NCBI GenBank assembly: GCA_932521035.1
Contig: OW051494.1
Span: 1,970,001-2,034,000, forward strand
DNA from: Oscheius dolichura
Lineage: Eukaryota > Nematoda > Chromadorea > Rhabditida > Rhabditidae
DNA length: 64,000 nt
Direction of reading: 5' to 3'
Part shown: positions 31,171 to 42,100 of the stretch, piece by piece
How positions within the stretch are numbered: position 1 is the stretch's first letter
How the letters are laid out: each line of letters begins with the position of its first letter
The notes under the pieces: generated by a model
The model's input: only the letters and a program-made list of their open reading frames with translations
The model's database searches: none
Told to the model about the DNA's origin: nothing
Program-made: the position numbers and the translations under genes

Positions 31171-33157
31171 ATTCAATACCACCCGCTTTGAAGTTTGCAA
31201 TTGCATACACGCTAGCTATAAATGGCGGAATAAGCTCTATCTATGGCACCCACGATGCAGATGAAGAAAATGTCGAAGAAGCTCGTCTAAACAACTCACA
31301 AACTCAAGATTTCGCAGGTCTTGCTGAACCCAATGATTCCATCGAAGAGTGCTTGGACGAGTCTTCGTTTGTTTTCTTTCTTATACTTGTTATATAGCTT
31401 TTTCAGAGTACCTCACAGCTTAACTACTATTCGGTTCAAACAGGAAAGTAAAGGCAAATCTTCTTCAGGTCGGTTTTATGACTTGCGTGTAAATGGCAGT
31501 TTAAGAGTCAACAGGGATAGACATTCTTTCTTATTCTTTGGCTGCACAGAACACTTATAATGACATTCAAAATGTGTCGCAAGACTCGGAGGTATACTTT
31601 TACATAGCAATTAACACGAGTTATAGAATATATCGCAATCTTTGCAAGAAAAACCAGATATACATCGTCGTGTAGAGAAGAAACGCAACCTAAAAATGAA
31701 TGAAAGGAACCGAGATGCATTTTTAAAAGTGCTAAGGTGCGCCTTTCTAGGCAGTTTTACTTTTATTCAGACCACGGGAAAAAGAAGGCCACGTGGAGCG
31801 TGCAGCTCATTCAGTTTCCATGTCTGGAAAAAGACCTGCTATGAAAAAACTGAAGTCTATAGCAAGCAAACGAAAGGTAAAGCATAAATTATTATTTTTA
31901 TTATTATATTAGAGAGCAGAGAACGCGTTTTCTGACAGTTCTCCCAACGTCTCTGCCTTCAAAGAAGGCGTACTATTTAAAAATCGCTGTTCTATCGAAT
32001 TTTGGAAGATGCTTATCAAAATGCAGTGTGAATGGCTAAAGTTAGGAGGTTTTATATTTTTTCTAATGTTTTCAGATCTAATTCAACAAAAAACGCGTAT
32101 AACGCAGCTGATAAAGGATTTATTCTCAATTGCTGGCACTTAATAACACGGCATTATCTAACAATGCAAAAAGTAAGTCTACTCACACAAATCTACACAT
32201 AGATAAAACGATCGTTTTTAGGTTTCCTCGGATGTGCAAAAAGCGGCTACAGTATTTTTGAGCAACTGCATAAAAATTTTTGAGCTGGCAATAAACCATG
32301 GATACCCAGTATTTTCTTTTCTTTTGCCTTTTTAGGGGAATTATAGGAAATTTCTACATTACCTATCGAATTTGTTCAAAAAATTGTTAAGAAATTCTTC
32401 ATGAATCCACGATGGATGGATAAGTATAACATAACATGGGTATATGTACGCGAAGTAAGTGAGATTTTAAAGAATATTTGAGGAGTAATTACTATCTTCG
32501 TTGCAAATTATAGGCTTTTCACATTATCATGGAACATCCTACTAGTATGGAGACATTGCTTTCTTTGTATGCCGCATTTATTGATAATCAGACTAGGTAA
32601 TCATTTTACCGTACGTTTTATTCTCGTATTTTCAGAGTAATAAATACCTTTACTAGCGCCATTGACCACTCTGGAAAACGGTCGGCTGAAATGAAGAAAA
32701 ATTTCTTGTGCTTTGTCATCGGGGAAATATCGTCATTTGTTACTGTTCTAAATCAAAGAATACAGCAGAAGAATCGAGCGGTAACATTCAATTTACAATT
32801 TTAAATTTTGTTGGATCATTCTTGTCAAATTTTGTTTTTCTGTACCATAAAATGTTACTAATAAAAATATACCAATTGAGACACTCTTCACAACATATTG
32901 TGCCCACCGGTTATTCCTCAAAATTAACTCCTTCATAATCGAATATTGAGGAGTACAAACCAAAGAGGGTGGAGCTTATCTGGAGGGTAATCATTACTGT
33001 GGAATGCGTCAAAATGCTTCTAATATCACTACTACCGAATGCTTCTAATAATTTACGCATGCCAATATTCCTGTTTTCTACTCGCTTTTGCATTAGCTAC
33101 TTGCGTGGAACACCATTTGCCTATATTCTGGTTAAAATAACAGATAGAGCTCTTTGA
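31171..33157 (+). CDS. Unidentified multi-exon protein, probably helical repeat type
   Basis: Several exons can be read. One is at 31171-31360 (LKFAIAYTLAINGGIS, acidic DADEENVEEARLNN). Around 31830-31890 there is SGKRPAMKKLKSIASKRK. At 31912-32040 the exon reads RAENAFSDSSPNVSAF and CSIEFWKMLIKMQCEWLK. At 32370-32600 it reads FVQKIVKKFFMNPRWMDKY and FHIIMEHPTSMETLLSLYAA. At 32640-32760 it reads VINTFTSAIDHSGKRS. The last stretch ends ILVKITDRAL (stop at 33157). The hydrophobic and charged helical pattern suggests a HEAT-like fold, possibly nuclear given the basic segment, but I do not recognise it. Exon borders are uncertain, and the first piece may belong to a different gene. Confidence 0.4.
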
Positions 33158-33332
33158 ATAACGGAGTAGTCTGAAAAACAAATCAGAAGATCTTCAAATT
33201 AGAGAAATAGAATCAGCCGTCTTTACGCAATATGGCGTGCTCGATTTCGAGGCTTGAGTGCATCTTCATCTACATCTTTCTTCGAATTTTTTACACTTGT
33301 TTGTTCAAATAACTTATAGTAATTTTAGATAA

Positions 33333-34103
33333 ATGTCGAATGAGTCAGAAGTAACACCAGTGGAAGAGAAAACTACAGAGAGTAAAGAAGAAAATATTAA
33401 CGAATATGGCAGCATAAAGAAGGTATGCATTGAGCATTTATTTTTCAAATAATGTTAAATTATAGTTAGAAGAGGAAATAGAACAAACAGAAGAAAGCAA
33501 TACAAGCCAGATAAAACTTGAGGTAGGGTATATTATATACTCGGTGAATTTTCATTAGATAGAAGAAGGTCAATCGCATATTGAGAAAGCAAGCTGTTCA
33601 AATCTCGACGAATTAGAGATTCTATTTGCTAACAGATATACTGAAGTAAGTTGCCGATTTATTTTAGACATTAGAGAAGCAAACTGGGAAGATAGATAAC
33701 CAGTAACGCATAGCGGTAGCAACATTATTGAAAATTGATTTGTTCGACTAGCATCCAAGAGACCTACACAATTATTATAAAGATATTTTATCTTGTTTAT
33801 TTAGAATAACACCGAGTATATGAAACTTTCCAAAGGATTTGATCCTGTTATCATCGTTCACCCATGGGCATCGCGTACAAAGAGAGTATACGACTATTCC
33901 AGAGGGTTAGTATTTCAGTACCTTTTTTATAAGTTTTTTTCAGCAATCGTGGTGGGTGGAGAGGTGGTCGAGGAAATCGTGGCAATTATTGGCGAGGACG
34001 GGATGATTACAGAGGACATGGATACCACGGAAAGCGGCATATGAATGACAACGGCTCAGGATACAGAGGAAACAACCGCGTGCATTATCCCGGACATCGT
34101 TAA
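33333..34103 (+). CDS. RAMAC: RNMT-activating mini protein (RAMAC)-like
   Basis: Six short exons, first at 33333 (MSNESEVTPVEEKTTE), stop TAA at 34101-34103. An acidic, Glu-rich N-terminal extension of about 70 residues precedes the RAM signature LDELEILFANRYTENNTEY...WASRTKR. This matches the FEEMFASRFTENDKEY...WNSR motif of RAMAC, which binds and activates the mRNA cap guanine-N7 methyltransferase RNMT. The C-terminus is Arg/Gly/Tyr-rich (GNRGGWRGGRGNRGNYWRG), the expected RNA-binding part. TTTTAG lies four bases before the ATG, a likely trans-splice site. It sits between two same-strand genes with short spacers, as in a nematode operon. Confidence 0.75.
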
Positions 34104-34363
34104 AATTGCATTATGATTGTTTATTTTATTAAGTTTGTATAAACGTTAGTAAATATTCTCTGTGTTCGATGTGTTGGTCAACGAAGGGGTTCTCTATCGG
34201 AGAAAACGAGAAAGCAGTGGTCTGAATTTCAAACTCTCGAAAATAGCGCCTAATTTCTCTTGAACGGCTAGGTTTTTGCTCATTCCGTGTTTGCTCAATT
34301 CAACTCATTTTTCTATGTGTTTCTATTCTTATTTTTACGTGCTACAGTACTGCAAGTTTTCTA

Positions 34364-35943
34364 GATGCTGAAATTAGGAGGTTCGGGTATTCTTGGATCA
34401 CTGCGGTTTTGCATAAAATGTCAACGTCAAAATCACACCATCTATTCGCAAATACCCCCAAGTAAAATGAGGCATCCATTTACAAATAAGGAGGTGCAAG
34501 TTAGTTGATCTTACGAATGTAATGCTCTGTGTAGGCTATTACGTCATTGACAGTTGATCCGAAACAAGCCTTTGAAGTCTTTGTAAAAGAACCAGAGCGA
34601 ATAACACAAGTTTGATATCTTGCAATTAGGTTATTTGTTATAGACGATAAAAGTTATTACTGATGAATTAAAAAGTGTAGAAGAATCCATTTCTAAGCTC
34701 AGTAGTACGACACAAAGTAAGGATGACTCCGGTCTCGGATCTGAAAATGTAAGGGCAGTTTTGCTGTTATTACTCTTTATTGTAGAATCATGAACAAGAG
34801 CGTGAAGAGCGAAGAAAACGCATGGAGAAGAACACAAAAATTGCTGGATTAGTTTTACTTTGTACAATAACTATCGGAGCTATTTCGTTCGCTCTTTACT
34901 ATGGTAAGTGTCTTGATCAAATAATTGCTTGCATACTTCAGGAAGAGCTGAAAGAGATTCAAATGGACTTATTATCAAGGATCAATATTCTGAGCTTTGG
35001 TTGGCTCCAGTGTATAGGATATACAATAGTATTTGGAAATGGAGAGATGTACGTATGACAGACCATTTTTAATTTATTTTAGTACGTTGTTGAGCCGGCT
35101 AGAGAGGTTTTACTACCTGATCCACTACCAGCACCGTATCTTCAACCTAAATATACGCTGGTTTTAGAAATGAAGAATTTCCTTGTCAGCCCACAATGGA
35201 CATATAAAACGGGCCATCGGTACACTGAAAGTTATCATATAGAGCAGGATGTTTAGGTTTATGAAACGCCCTGGATTAGAGTATTTTCTTGACGTCGTAG
35301 GATATCCCAATTTTGAGGTATGTCAAACTGGTAAAATAACACGTTTAGATAGGTTGTCATCTATACGAGTGAGTCTGCTATGGGAATGATGAATGTTATT
35401 GATGCCTTTGACCCAAATCATCGCATTATGTTTAGACTATTTCGAGATTGCACTAAATATTCAGACGGGCATCATAAAAAGGTAAATTATTGGTTGAATA
35501 TTTCTAGTTTTGTAGGATCTCTCAAAGTTAAATCGGGATCTATCCAAAGTTATATATATTGATTTCGACGCCGCTGCAGGAAGCCTATGCCCTGAAAATC
35601 TACTTTTAGTACCAGAGTGGAAAGGAAATTTAAATGATTTATCATTAATTGACCTGGCCGAACTACTTAAAAGTATTGTTAAAAAAATCGTTACTATTTT
35701 TAGCCATTCATTTGTCTGATGTGGATGATGTTCGCCCTACCCTTCAATATTATTCCCAGTTTGAGGATCCTGCGTCAGAGTTTAAGAAAAGAGCTTTGTA
35801 TGTTGCTCAAAATGTAGGACCGTTTTATAACAAATAATTTTTGCTCATAGCAAGAAAATGAACCACAGAAGGCGACAGATATGCCAATTACGAATAAATA
35901 CCGTGGGCAACTCTTTGGCTTCAGAAGACATCAGCAACTTTAG
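34364..35943 (+). CDS. TIMM50: Mitochondrial import translocase subunit TIM50
   Basis: The ATG directly follows a TTTTCTAG acceptor. A basic presequence ([16 protein letters not shown]) precedes a charged helical segment. One membrane segment ([21 protein letters not shown]) anchors it in the inner membrane. The FCP1/NIF-type domain follows: [74 protein letters not shown] and [18 protein letters not shown]. The phosphatase DxDxT is degenerate (LVLEMKN), as in other animal TIM50s. It receives presequences in the intermembrane space and passes them to TIM23. The C-terminus ends [12 protein letters not shown]. All introns are short. Confidence 0.9.
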
Positions 35944-36191
35944 CTTCCCACTATCGTGATATTTTTTTTCTTTTGAGATAAATTTGTTTCCGTAAATGCG
36001 TTACCTCCTTCCCGAACCTCTGAGCAGATATTAGTAGTGCAAGAACTTTTTCGATGCGATCTAGCCATACACGGATAGAAAGAAGAAAAGAAGCCAGAAG
36101 TCCTTTTATTACTAATAAATATAACTATACAATCGCCTGTGGCGTCTTGTAATAAAATGGCTTCTGGCTTTTCTTCTTCTTTCTTCCCTGG
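35944..36191. other. Convergent 3' flanks
   Basis: Between the TIM50 stop and a minus-strand gene. TTTATT at about 36104, AATAAA on the minus strand, would serve as poly(A) signal for the latter. Confidence 0.4.
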
Positions 36192-36500
36192 CTATGGCGC
36201 CGCCATCTCGGCTCCGCCCGGCGAGCCATCGCCCATGTCGAACTCCTCTGCCTCGATCCCTCCTCCATCAGCCACTTCCACGCTAACCTTAACGTCTCCT
36301 GCTCTCAAACATTCTCCCTCTTCCATCTTTCACCATCCTACCTTCAATTTTACTCTTCTCCCCACAAAATATCCATATTCAAGTTTACCCCGTTTGGTCA
36401 AGCTGACAAGAAAAGTGACGCGCCGACCCGTTCCGGTCAAGACAGACGGCCTCTCCGCCGTCAGTCGTCTCCCTTCCCCGGCAGCGGCCGCCTGTCTTCT
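36192..36500 (-). CDS. C-terminal exon of an unidentified protein, paralogue of the 30.4 kb tail
   Basis: A minus frame reads ...CLRAGDVKVSVEVADGGGIE and EEFDMGDGSPGGAEMAAP stop (36194-36192). The upstream boundary is uncertain. The plus-strand ORF over the same bases (36139-36537) is Ser/Pro-rich and I judge it the shadow, because the minus-strand peptide is shared with 30.4 kb and a minus poly(A) signal follows. Confidence 0.4.
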
Positions 36501-36544
36501 TCTAAAAGCAGGTCATGTTTTACTTTTTTTTGTATAATTTTACT

Positions 36545-37053
36545 TCAAAAGAAATGTGAACCCACGCCAATGGCGAGGAGCCTCTTTCGGCCAAAATGGA
36601 GGTAGAGACGAGACGGCCAACAGGGACAGTCGAGTAGGGTATCCGCCCCGAAAGGCAACCTGTCCTCCTCTAGAGAAGGTGTCCCGGCCCGGTCCTCTGG
36701 CGGTGCCCCGGGTATCCTCTGTGTCCACCGCGGTGTTTGGAACAGCACAGATGGACCCCGGCGCCAAGGAGGACTGGAAGAGTTCGTCCTCCTCGAGGAT
36801 TTTTTGGTCTAAAACCGAACAACTGGTTAGAGTTTTTTCTCTTTTTTAGTAATCTTGTTGCTGTCTCTGTTATTTTCAGGATCTGGCTACTAGTGGCTCT
36901 GGTGGAACTGGAGAAGAGAAGAGGGATGGAGAACGGCGCGGCAGAGGCAGGGGGAGGACAGTGAGTCTACTTTGGAGTTGGTCTAATGGCTCTTTTGCTT
37001 TAGCGACAGGCCCCAACTGGTAGAAATGGAAGAAATGAAAGCAGCCAATGAGG
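36545..37053 (+). CDS. Arg/Gly-rich exons, unidentified
   Basis: One exon runs NPRQWRGASFGQNGGRDETA to SSSSSRIFWSKTEQL (about 36550-36825). It is followed after a short intron by DLATSGSGGTGEEKRDGE, an RRGRGRGRT run and RQAPTGRNGRN, with a stop near 37051. RG repeats suggest RNA binding. It could be the N-terminal part of the same gene as the next entry in another splice form. Family unknown. Confidence 0.35.
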
Positions 37054-37700
37054 CCGCGAAGAAGGGGCACGGTACCTGTTGCGCTGAAAGGGGAAGCCGC
37101 CGCTCGAGTGGAAGGCCCGTACCAACCAGGGACACGCTGCAGAAGATTCAAGCAGAATATACCAAGGTTGGTATCATAGAATCGACCTCGCTTTGGCCGA
37201 CGGACGCCCCGGCAGCTGGCCATCGAGTCTGCCAGCCTCTCTGCGGCTCATGGGCGTATCGGCCGCTGCCCGGACGGTCGCTGTGCAAGATGGCCACGGG
37301 GATTCCTTTGGTCGATTGCGTCAAATTGCCGGTCGTCTAACAAAATTAATGCGACTGGAACGACCAGAAGACGTGGTTGAAATGGCCAAATTGGGCAGCG
37401 ACTGAAGTGTGCCCCAGGCGAAATTAACGGCGGCCGGAATGCCCGCCGGCAGAAGGGGAATGAGCTGTTTACAGCATTGAAAGGCCGGCATTTCATGCTT
37501 CCGTATCTTTCCATTACCGTATCCTCCTCTTCACTGTTCCCCCATATGTATTGTGATCTTTCAGGTCTGCCTCTTCGTGGATCTCTTCCGCTGTCCCGCT
37601 GTCCTCCTGGCGGCTCTTCGTTGTCTCGTCTTCTTCGACCCGGAGAGAGCAATGGCCGCCTATCCAGTGCGAAGGGATCCACCTGCCGGAGGTCTGTAGT
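37026..37700 (+). CDS. Unidentified exons, PAT1-like possibility
   Basis: Exons read LVEMEEMKAANEAAKKG, then after an acceptor near 37172 DLALADGRPGSWPSSL and FGRLRQIAGRLTKLMRLERPED. An apparent 26-nt intron (37373-37398) follows, then RLKCAPGEINGGRNARRQKG, NELFTALKGRHFMLPYLSIT, and after a further intron VCLFVDLFRCPAVLLAALRC and FFDPERAMAAYPVRRDPP. The KGNELF...LPYL block recalls the mRNA-decapping activator PAT1, but this is weak. Further coding-like pieces continue to about 38860 on the plus strand (DALPIFHDEYPVLPPEA at about 38090) and could not be assembled. Confidence 0.3.
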
Positions 37701-39179
37701 CTTTTCAAATGTGATCCACTGGTCAAAACCAGCCTCTACTGCACACTATCCTGCACCAGAATTGCGGTCTGCCAGCGATTGGCCAGGCCGACGTAGCCCA
37801 CGCTAGGCAGAATTCCTCTCTCAATTCCGTTCTGTGGTCCGTAGACATAGCCTCACACCCCCTCCATTGGATCCCTTTTGTAGTTTATGTCACTTTTTCA
37901 GGTACTCGTCTCGTCTCTTTTCTGTGCTTAGCAGCGCCTCTCCCTCCCCCGTCGTCTCCTCTCTGATGTCCTCGCTTGGGAGGACGATGGCTGTTTGGGT
38001 AGAGGACAGCAGAAGGAAGGGTAGTAGCTCTTTATAACAAGACGTAACCCGAATTGTCACCATGGAATAATATTCAGGCCCTTTTCAGGATGCTCTTCCT
38101 ATCTTCCACGACGAGTACCCAGTCCTCCCGCCCGAAGCCATCATCTGCTCCTCGTCCTCTCCCCCTGATCGTCCACTTTACCTTTTTTTCTGCCGACACC
38201 AGCGGGCGTAAAAGCCCTGTTGGTGTCTTTGTGTTCTTTGTTTATTTGTATTTTTGAAGCCGAGATGGTATGGCTCGAGTGAACGGCCCCTGCCGCGCGG
38301 TCCTCCCTCCCCATACCATCTGGAGGCTGTCTGCACCGGCAGCCTCTCGGGAGGAACAGAATCGCCTTTTTTCTTGTTGTTGCCGAGAGATTATGGGTGC
38401 AGGATACCGGCTGTCCCGTACAGGCGTGTGTGAGAAACACGGCCAATTGACCTATTCTCGACCCTCGGCTCCTTCCACTGGGAAATGGCTACGTCTCCAG
38501 CCGAGGGGGCATTTTCTTACTGTAGGACACCGTCATATTAGTCTGCCGTTAAGCTCTCTTTTTTTAACTGATTGTAGCCGTAACTGCAACCATAAACTCT
38601 ATGAGTAAGCTTTCAAACATGACTACACGGCCCTCTTGCAATGTCCTCTTCTCGTGGTCTTTCTCCCTGGCCCCAGGAGCCGGGCTGAGCTCCCAGAGTG
38701 GTTGGGCAGGGCTGAATACTGTGCTGCGATTAGAAAGATTGAAGGTTGTGCCGAACAACTGGGTGGTGGCTCTTGAAAGGGTTCTATTTGAGGCGGTTTC
38801 GAGGTTCTTTCCACTCACAGCCGGCTCCGTTATGAGGATGATTCCTTTTTAGGCGTCCTCCGGAGTCTTTTGCCCAAGACACCCCGCCGAAACCTTCATC
38901 CAGGGTATAATTCGCTAGAAATACTATTTAACCTCTTTTCCATAAATATAAGTACACAATAGTATAGTTTACAACCTCCTCCACCTTCTCCAATCAAAGG
39001 AGTACGCATAGAGTGTTTTTACAGCGACGAGTAGTGCAATGCCCCCGCTGAGTCATGGCTAGCGGGGCTCTTCTCGTCAATCTTCTCTATTTCCTCAAAT
39101 TTTCGGCCTTTTCTTATTATTTCCATCAAATATATGCCCTCTATATTACAGTATTCCTTATTTTCTCCTAGACATATCG
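37701..39179. other. Coding-like region, unresolved
   Basis: GC content and codon-like composition continue to about 38860 on the plus strand, with several open frames flanked by plausible splice sites, but no single model is convincing. 38900-39170 is AT-rich and probably the promoter or 5' flank of the ARAP-like gene. Confidence 0.3.
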
Positions 39180-42100
39180 ATGATTCCTCCGTTAGCAGCG
39201 AATACGCCGGTTCCGAAGCCGCGAACCCGGTTCAATTGTGGGAAACAGTCGCTTGAGCCGGTCAATAACCTGGCCACCAATGGAGACGGACCCACCTCTT
39301 CTAATCATGTTCGTTTTTTCGAAGTTTATTTTTATTGGGAGATTTCCAGTTGGAAGTAGAGACTGATAACACACAGCGAGACACATCTCCGGATCCAGAA
39401 CCCGGAGGAATCTATCCCTCTCTCGAATTGGCATTTAAAAGTAGAGAAATTAAGGGTAGAAATAAAGAGGAACGGTTTGTAGCCCCTCCACCGAAGCCGC
39501 CTCGAGCATCGCCGACGGAAAATGTTCCTCCACGACCTCCACCTCCTGTGGGATGGAATGTGGTAGGTTTCTTATTGACAATTTGGGGTTGTTATAAGTG
39601 GAAAGATAGTCAATAAGACATACAAGGCATTCATCCCGCTGGGTCTCCCGCAACAGGCTGGCGCGGGACGATGGTGGAACGCCGGGGGGCAGACGACCTT
39701 TGGCCACCTCGTGGTGCTTCTCGCATAGAATTTTTGATAGAATTTTATTCTCCAGATCAGGTACTATCTAAAACTCTGTTTGGGACCCGATTTATTGGTT
39801 TCTACGCAGTTTATGGGCCGAATTTTGCTCAAAATAGGGAAAAATAGACCCAAATCGGGTCCGCCTTCCGTCTCCCACCTCGTAATCTCGTGGAATTGGG
39901 TCTCAAATTGAGGTACAAGTAGTTTCTGATCTGGAGAATGTAATGCCGACAAAAATGGAACTTGGAAAGCATCAGAAGATGTCAAAACTCCGTCGGCTCG
40001 GTACAAACTCTTCCCGCCACCCAATGGCGGGTAGTTATGTCCTAGACCATTTTAAACCATTCAAACTTGGTCTGTTCTATATATTTTCATTGATTATACT
40101 GTAGTCTCTTATTTCATAAGCCGAAAAGATTATTTCCCTTACAGAATTGCATTACAACAGAGCCATCCTCGTCATCCGCCTCTCCTCCAGGAATGCGCAC
40201 CTCTCCTGTAAGTTTATCCAAAAGAATTACTACTTTTTCTGTTATTTAATTCACTATGAACAGAGTAAAGATATTTTCCAATCCGATTTCAGCCCTCCCG
40301 AATAGCTCCCTCCCCTCCAAGAACAGAATTCCGAGCGGATAAGCCGGTGCCGCCTATACCGCCTCGTCCTCTCCAATTGCAACTGAGCAATGTCATCCCA
40401 CTGGACACTCCCGATAATAATACGGCGGCCGATACAACGTGAGCCAATTCCTCTTATACATTTTAATACAAGATATAATAATTACAGTAAGACAAGCAAT
40501 GGAAAAGAGATCTCGCCCAATTTAATAGAGAACCCCGCCTATATGAGCCTGCAAAAGTACAGGGAAATGACAAGTTCCACCTCGAATGAGTCGGGATTCT
40601 ATTCACAGTTGAGACATGCTGAATCGTACGTTTTAGACCCATTTTCGGGGGACCAAATCTAGGTGGTATGCAAAAAAATGGGGACAAATCGAAGGCGGGG
40701 ATCCCTTACGGGGCCAGCCGGTAGTTTTCAATACAATTCTATGTGCCTGTAGAATTTTGGATCCTTTACCTTAATCTTGGCCTATTCTGAAGGACAAAAC
40801 CTAATTTCTGCACCAAACAAGATTGTGATTCTGTGGTTGGAACAGAATTTCGGCGACCTCTCGTCCCGCACCAGGTGGAATCAGAATGCCAGTCAAATTA
40901 GGGGATCGGCGGCAGTTCCACCCACTGTTTTTTGCCATAAATCCCAGTAAATATCCTTTTATTATATATTATTGAAGAGCTTAGAATCTAACAAATTCAA
41001 CTGTACACGGTAAGAATAGAGAAAAGACAAGGAAATCGCCTTTATTCGCCGTTTTCCATCGTCTTTGGCTTCTCACCAAAGAAACGGCTCTAGAATTAAT
41101 AGAAGAGCAGATTTTTATTCTACAAATTACATAGCTAGATTTGTGAGATTGTCAGCTTTCGAATGATATAAAATTTGAGGTTATTTATGGGAATTCTCGG
41201 GATAAATAGTGACTGGGTCGATCGGCGCGTCTCCATTTTGGTTTGGACCTCGATTTGAACCGGCCAGAGGTCCAGGTTTTCACTGTTACGGTTTTGTACT
41301 ACTTTTCGAGGCTCTGCGTTTAATTTTTAGCACCTTATTCGTGGGGAGGACAGTTATATTTCCGTTTGTTTGTCGGTTTTTTGAACCTCTTCCCACCCGG
41401 TCGGTATCTGTTTACCACCGGGCCGTCGTGCTGACTCATCCCCCTTTCTAAACATCCTCATCTTTCCAGTATTGACAAGCCGTCCAGCGAGGTGGACGAG
41501 ATGGACGAGGCCGACCGGGCAGCCGACTCGGAAAACAAAGTGAACACGAGGAATGAGACCCCACCGACGAGTCTCCTCGATCTGAAGCCCCTGCCCCCGG
41601 TGCCGTCGACCTCTCTTAGAAAGTCTTTCAATGATTACACTCCGCCCCCAAAAAGGTATTGATAAGGTGTTTTCTTTTGAAGAAATATGGATTTTGTCAG
41701 GGACCATTATTCGTTTACTCCGGACTCGATAGATTCGATTATTGATGCGGAGGAGGAGGAGAAGAGCGACGGCACTCTGGCTCCAGGTCAGTCGATTACA
41801 GTACTTCTTTTTGGTTTTTCTTGGGGTCGAAGCCCTGGTGACTTTCTAGGAGCATTTCTTATCAAAGTTGGAGTAATTTCACGATTCTGTATCAGTTGAT
41901 TTCTTGGCGATTTTCAAAATGACCGCGGGTCTCTCCTTTGGTCCTCCTCCCCCGTAGAGGCGCCCCTCCCTTCCAAATTCCTCACCTCCTGCCGGGTAAC
42001 AAGGGGTGGTATGACTTTTCTATAAGAACTTTGGGTTAAAAAGTCATATAGACTGTATCCACAAAGAGTGGCACCCTCTGTCAAGTGAAGACCGCGAAGT

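Noticed and set aside
36139..36537. 132-codon Ser/Pro-rich plus ORF
   Set aside because: The minus strand has the peptide shared with 30.4 kb and a poly(A) signal, so this is judged a shadow, though not with certainty.
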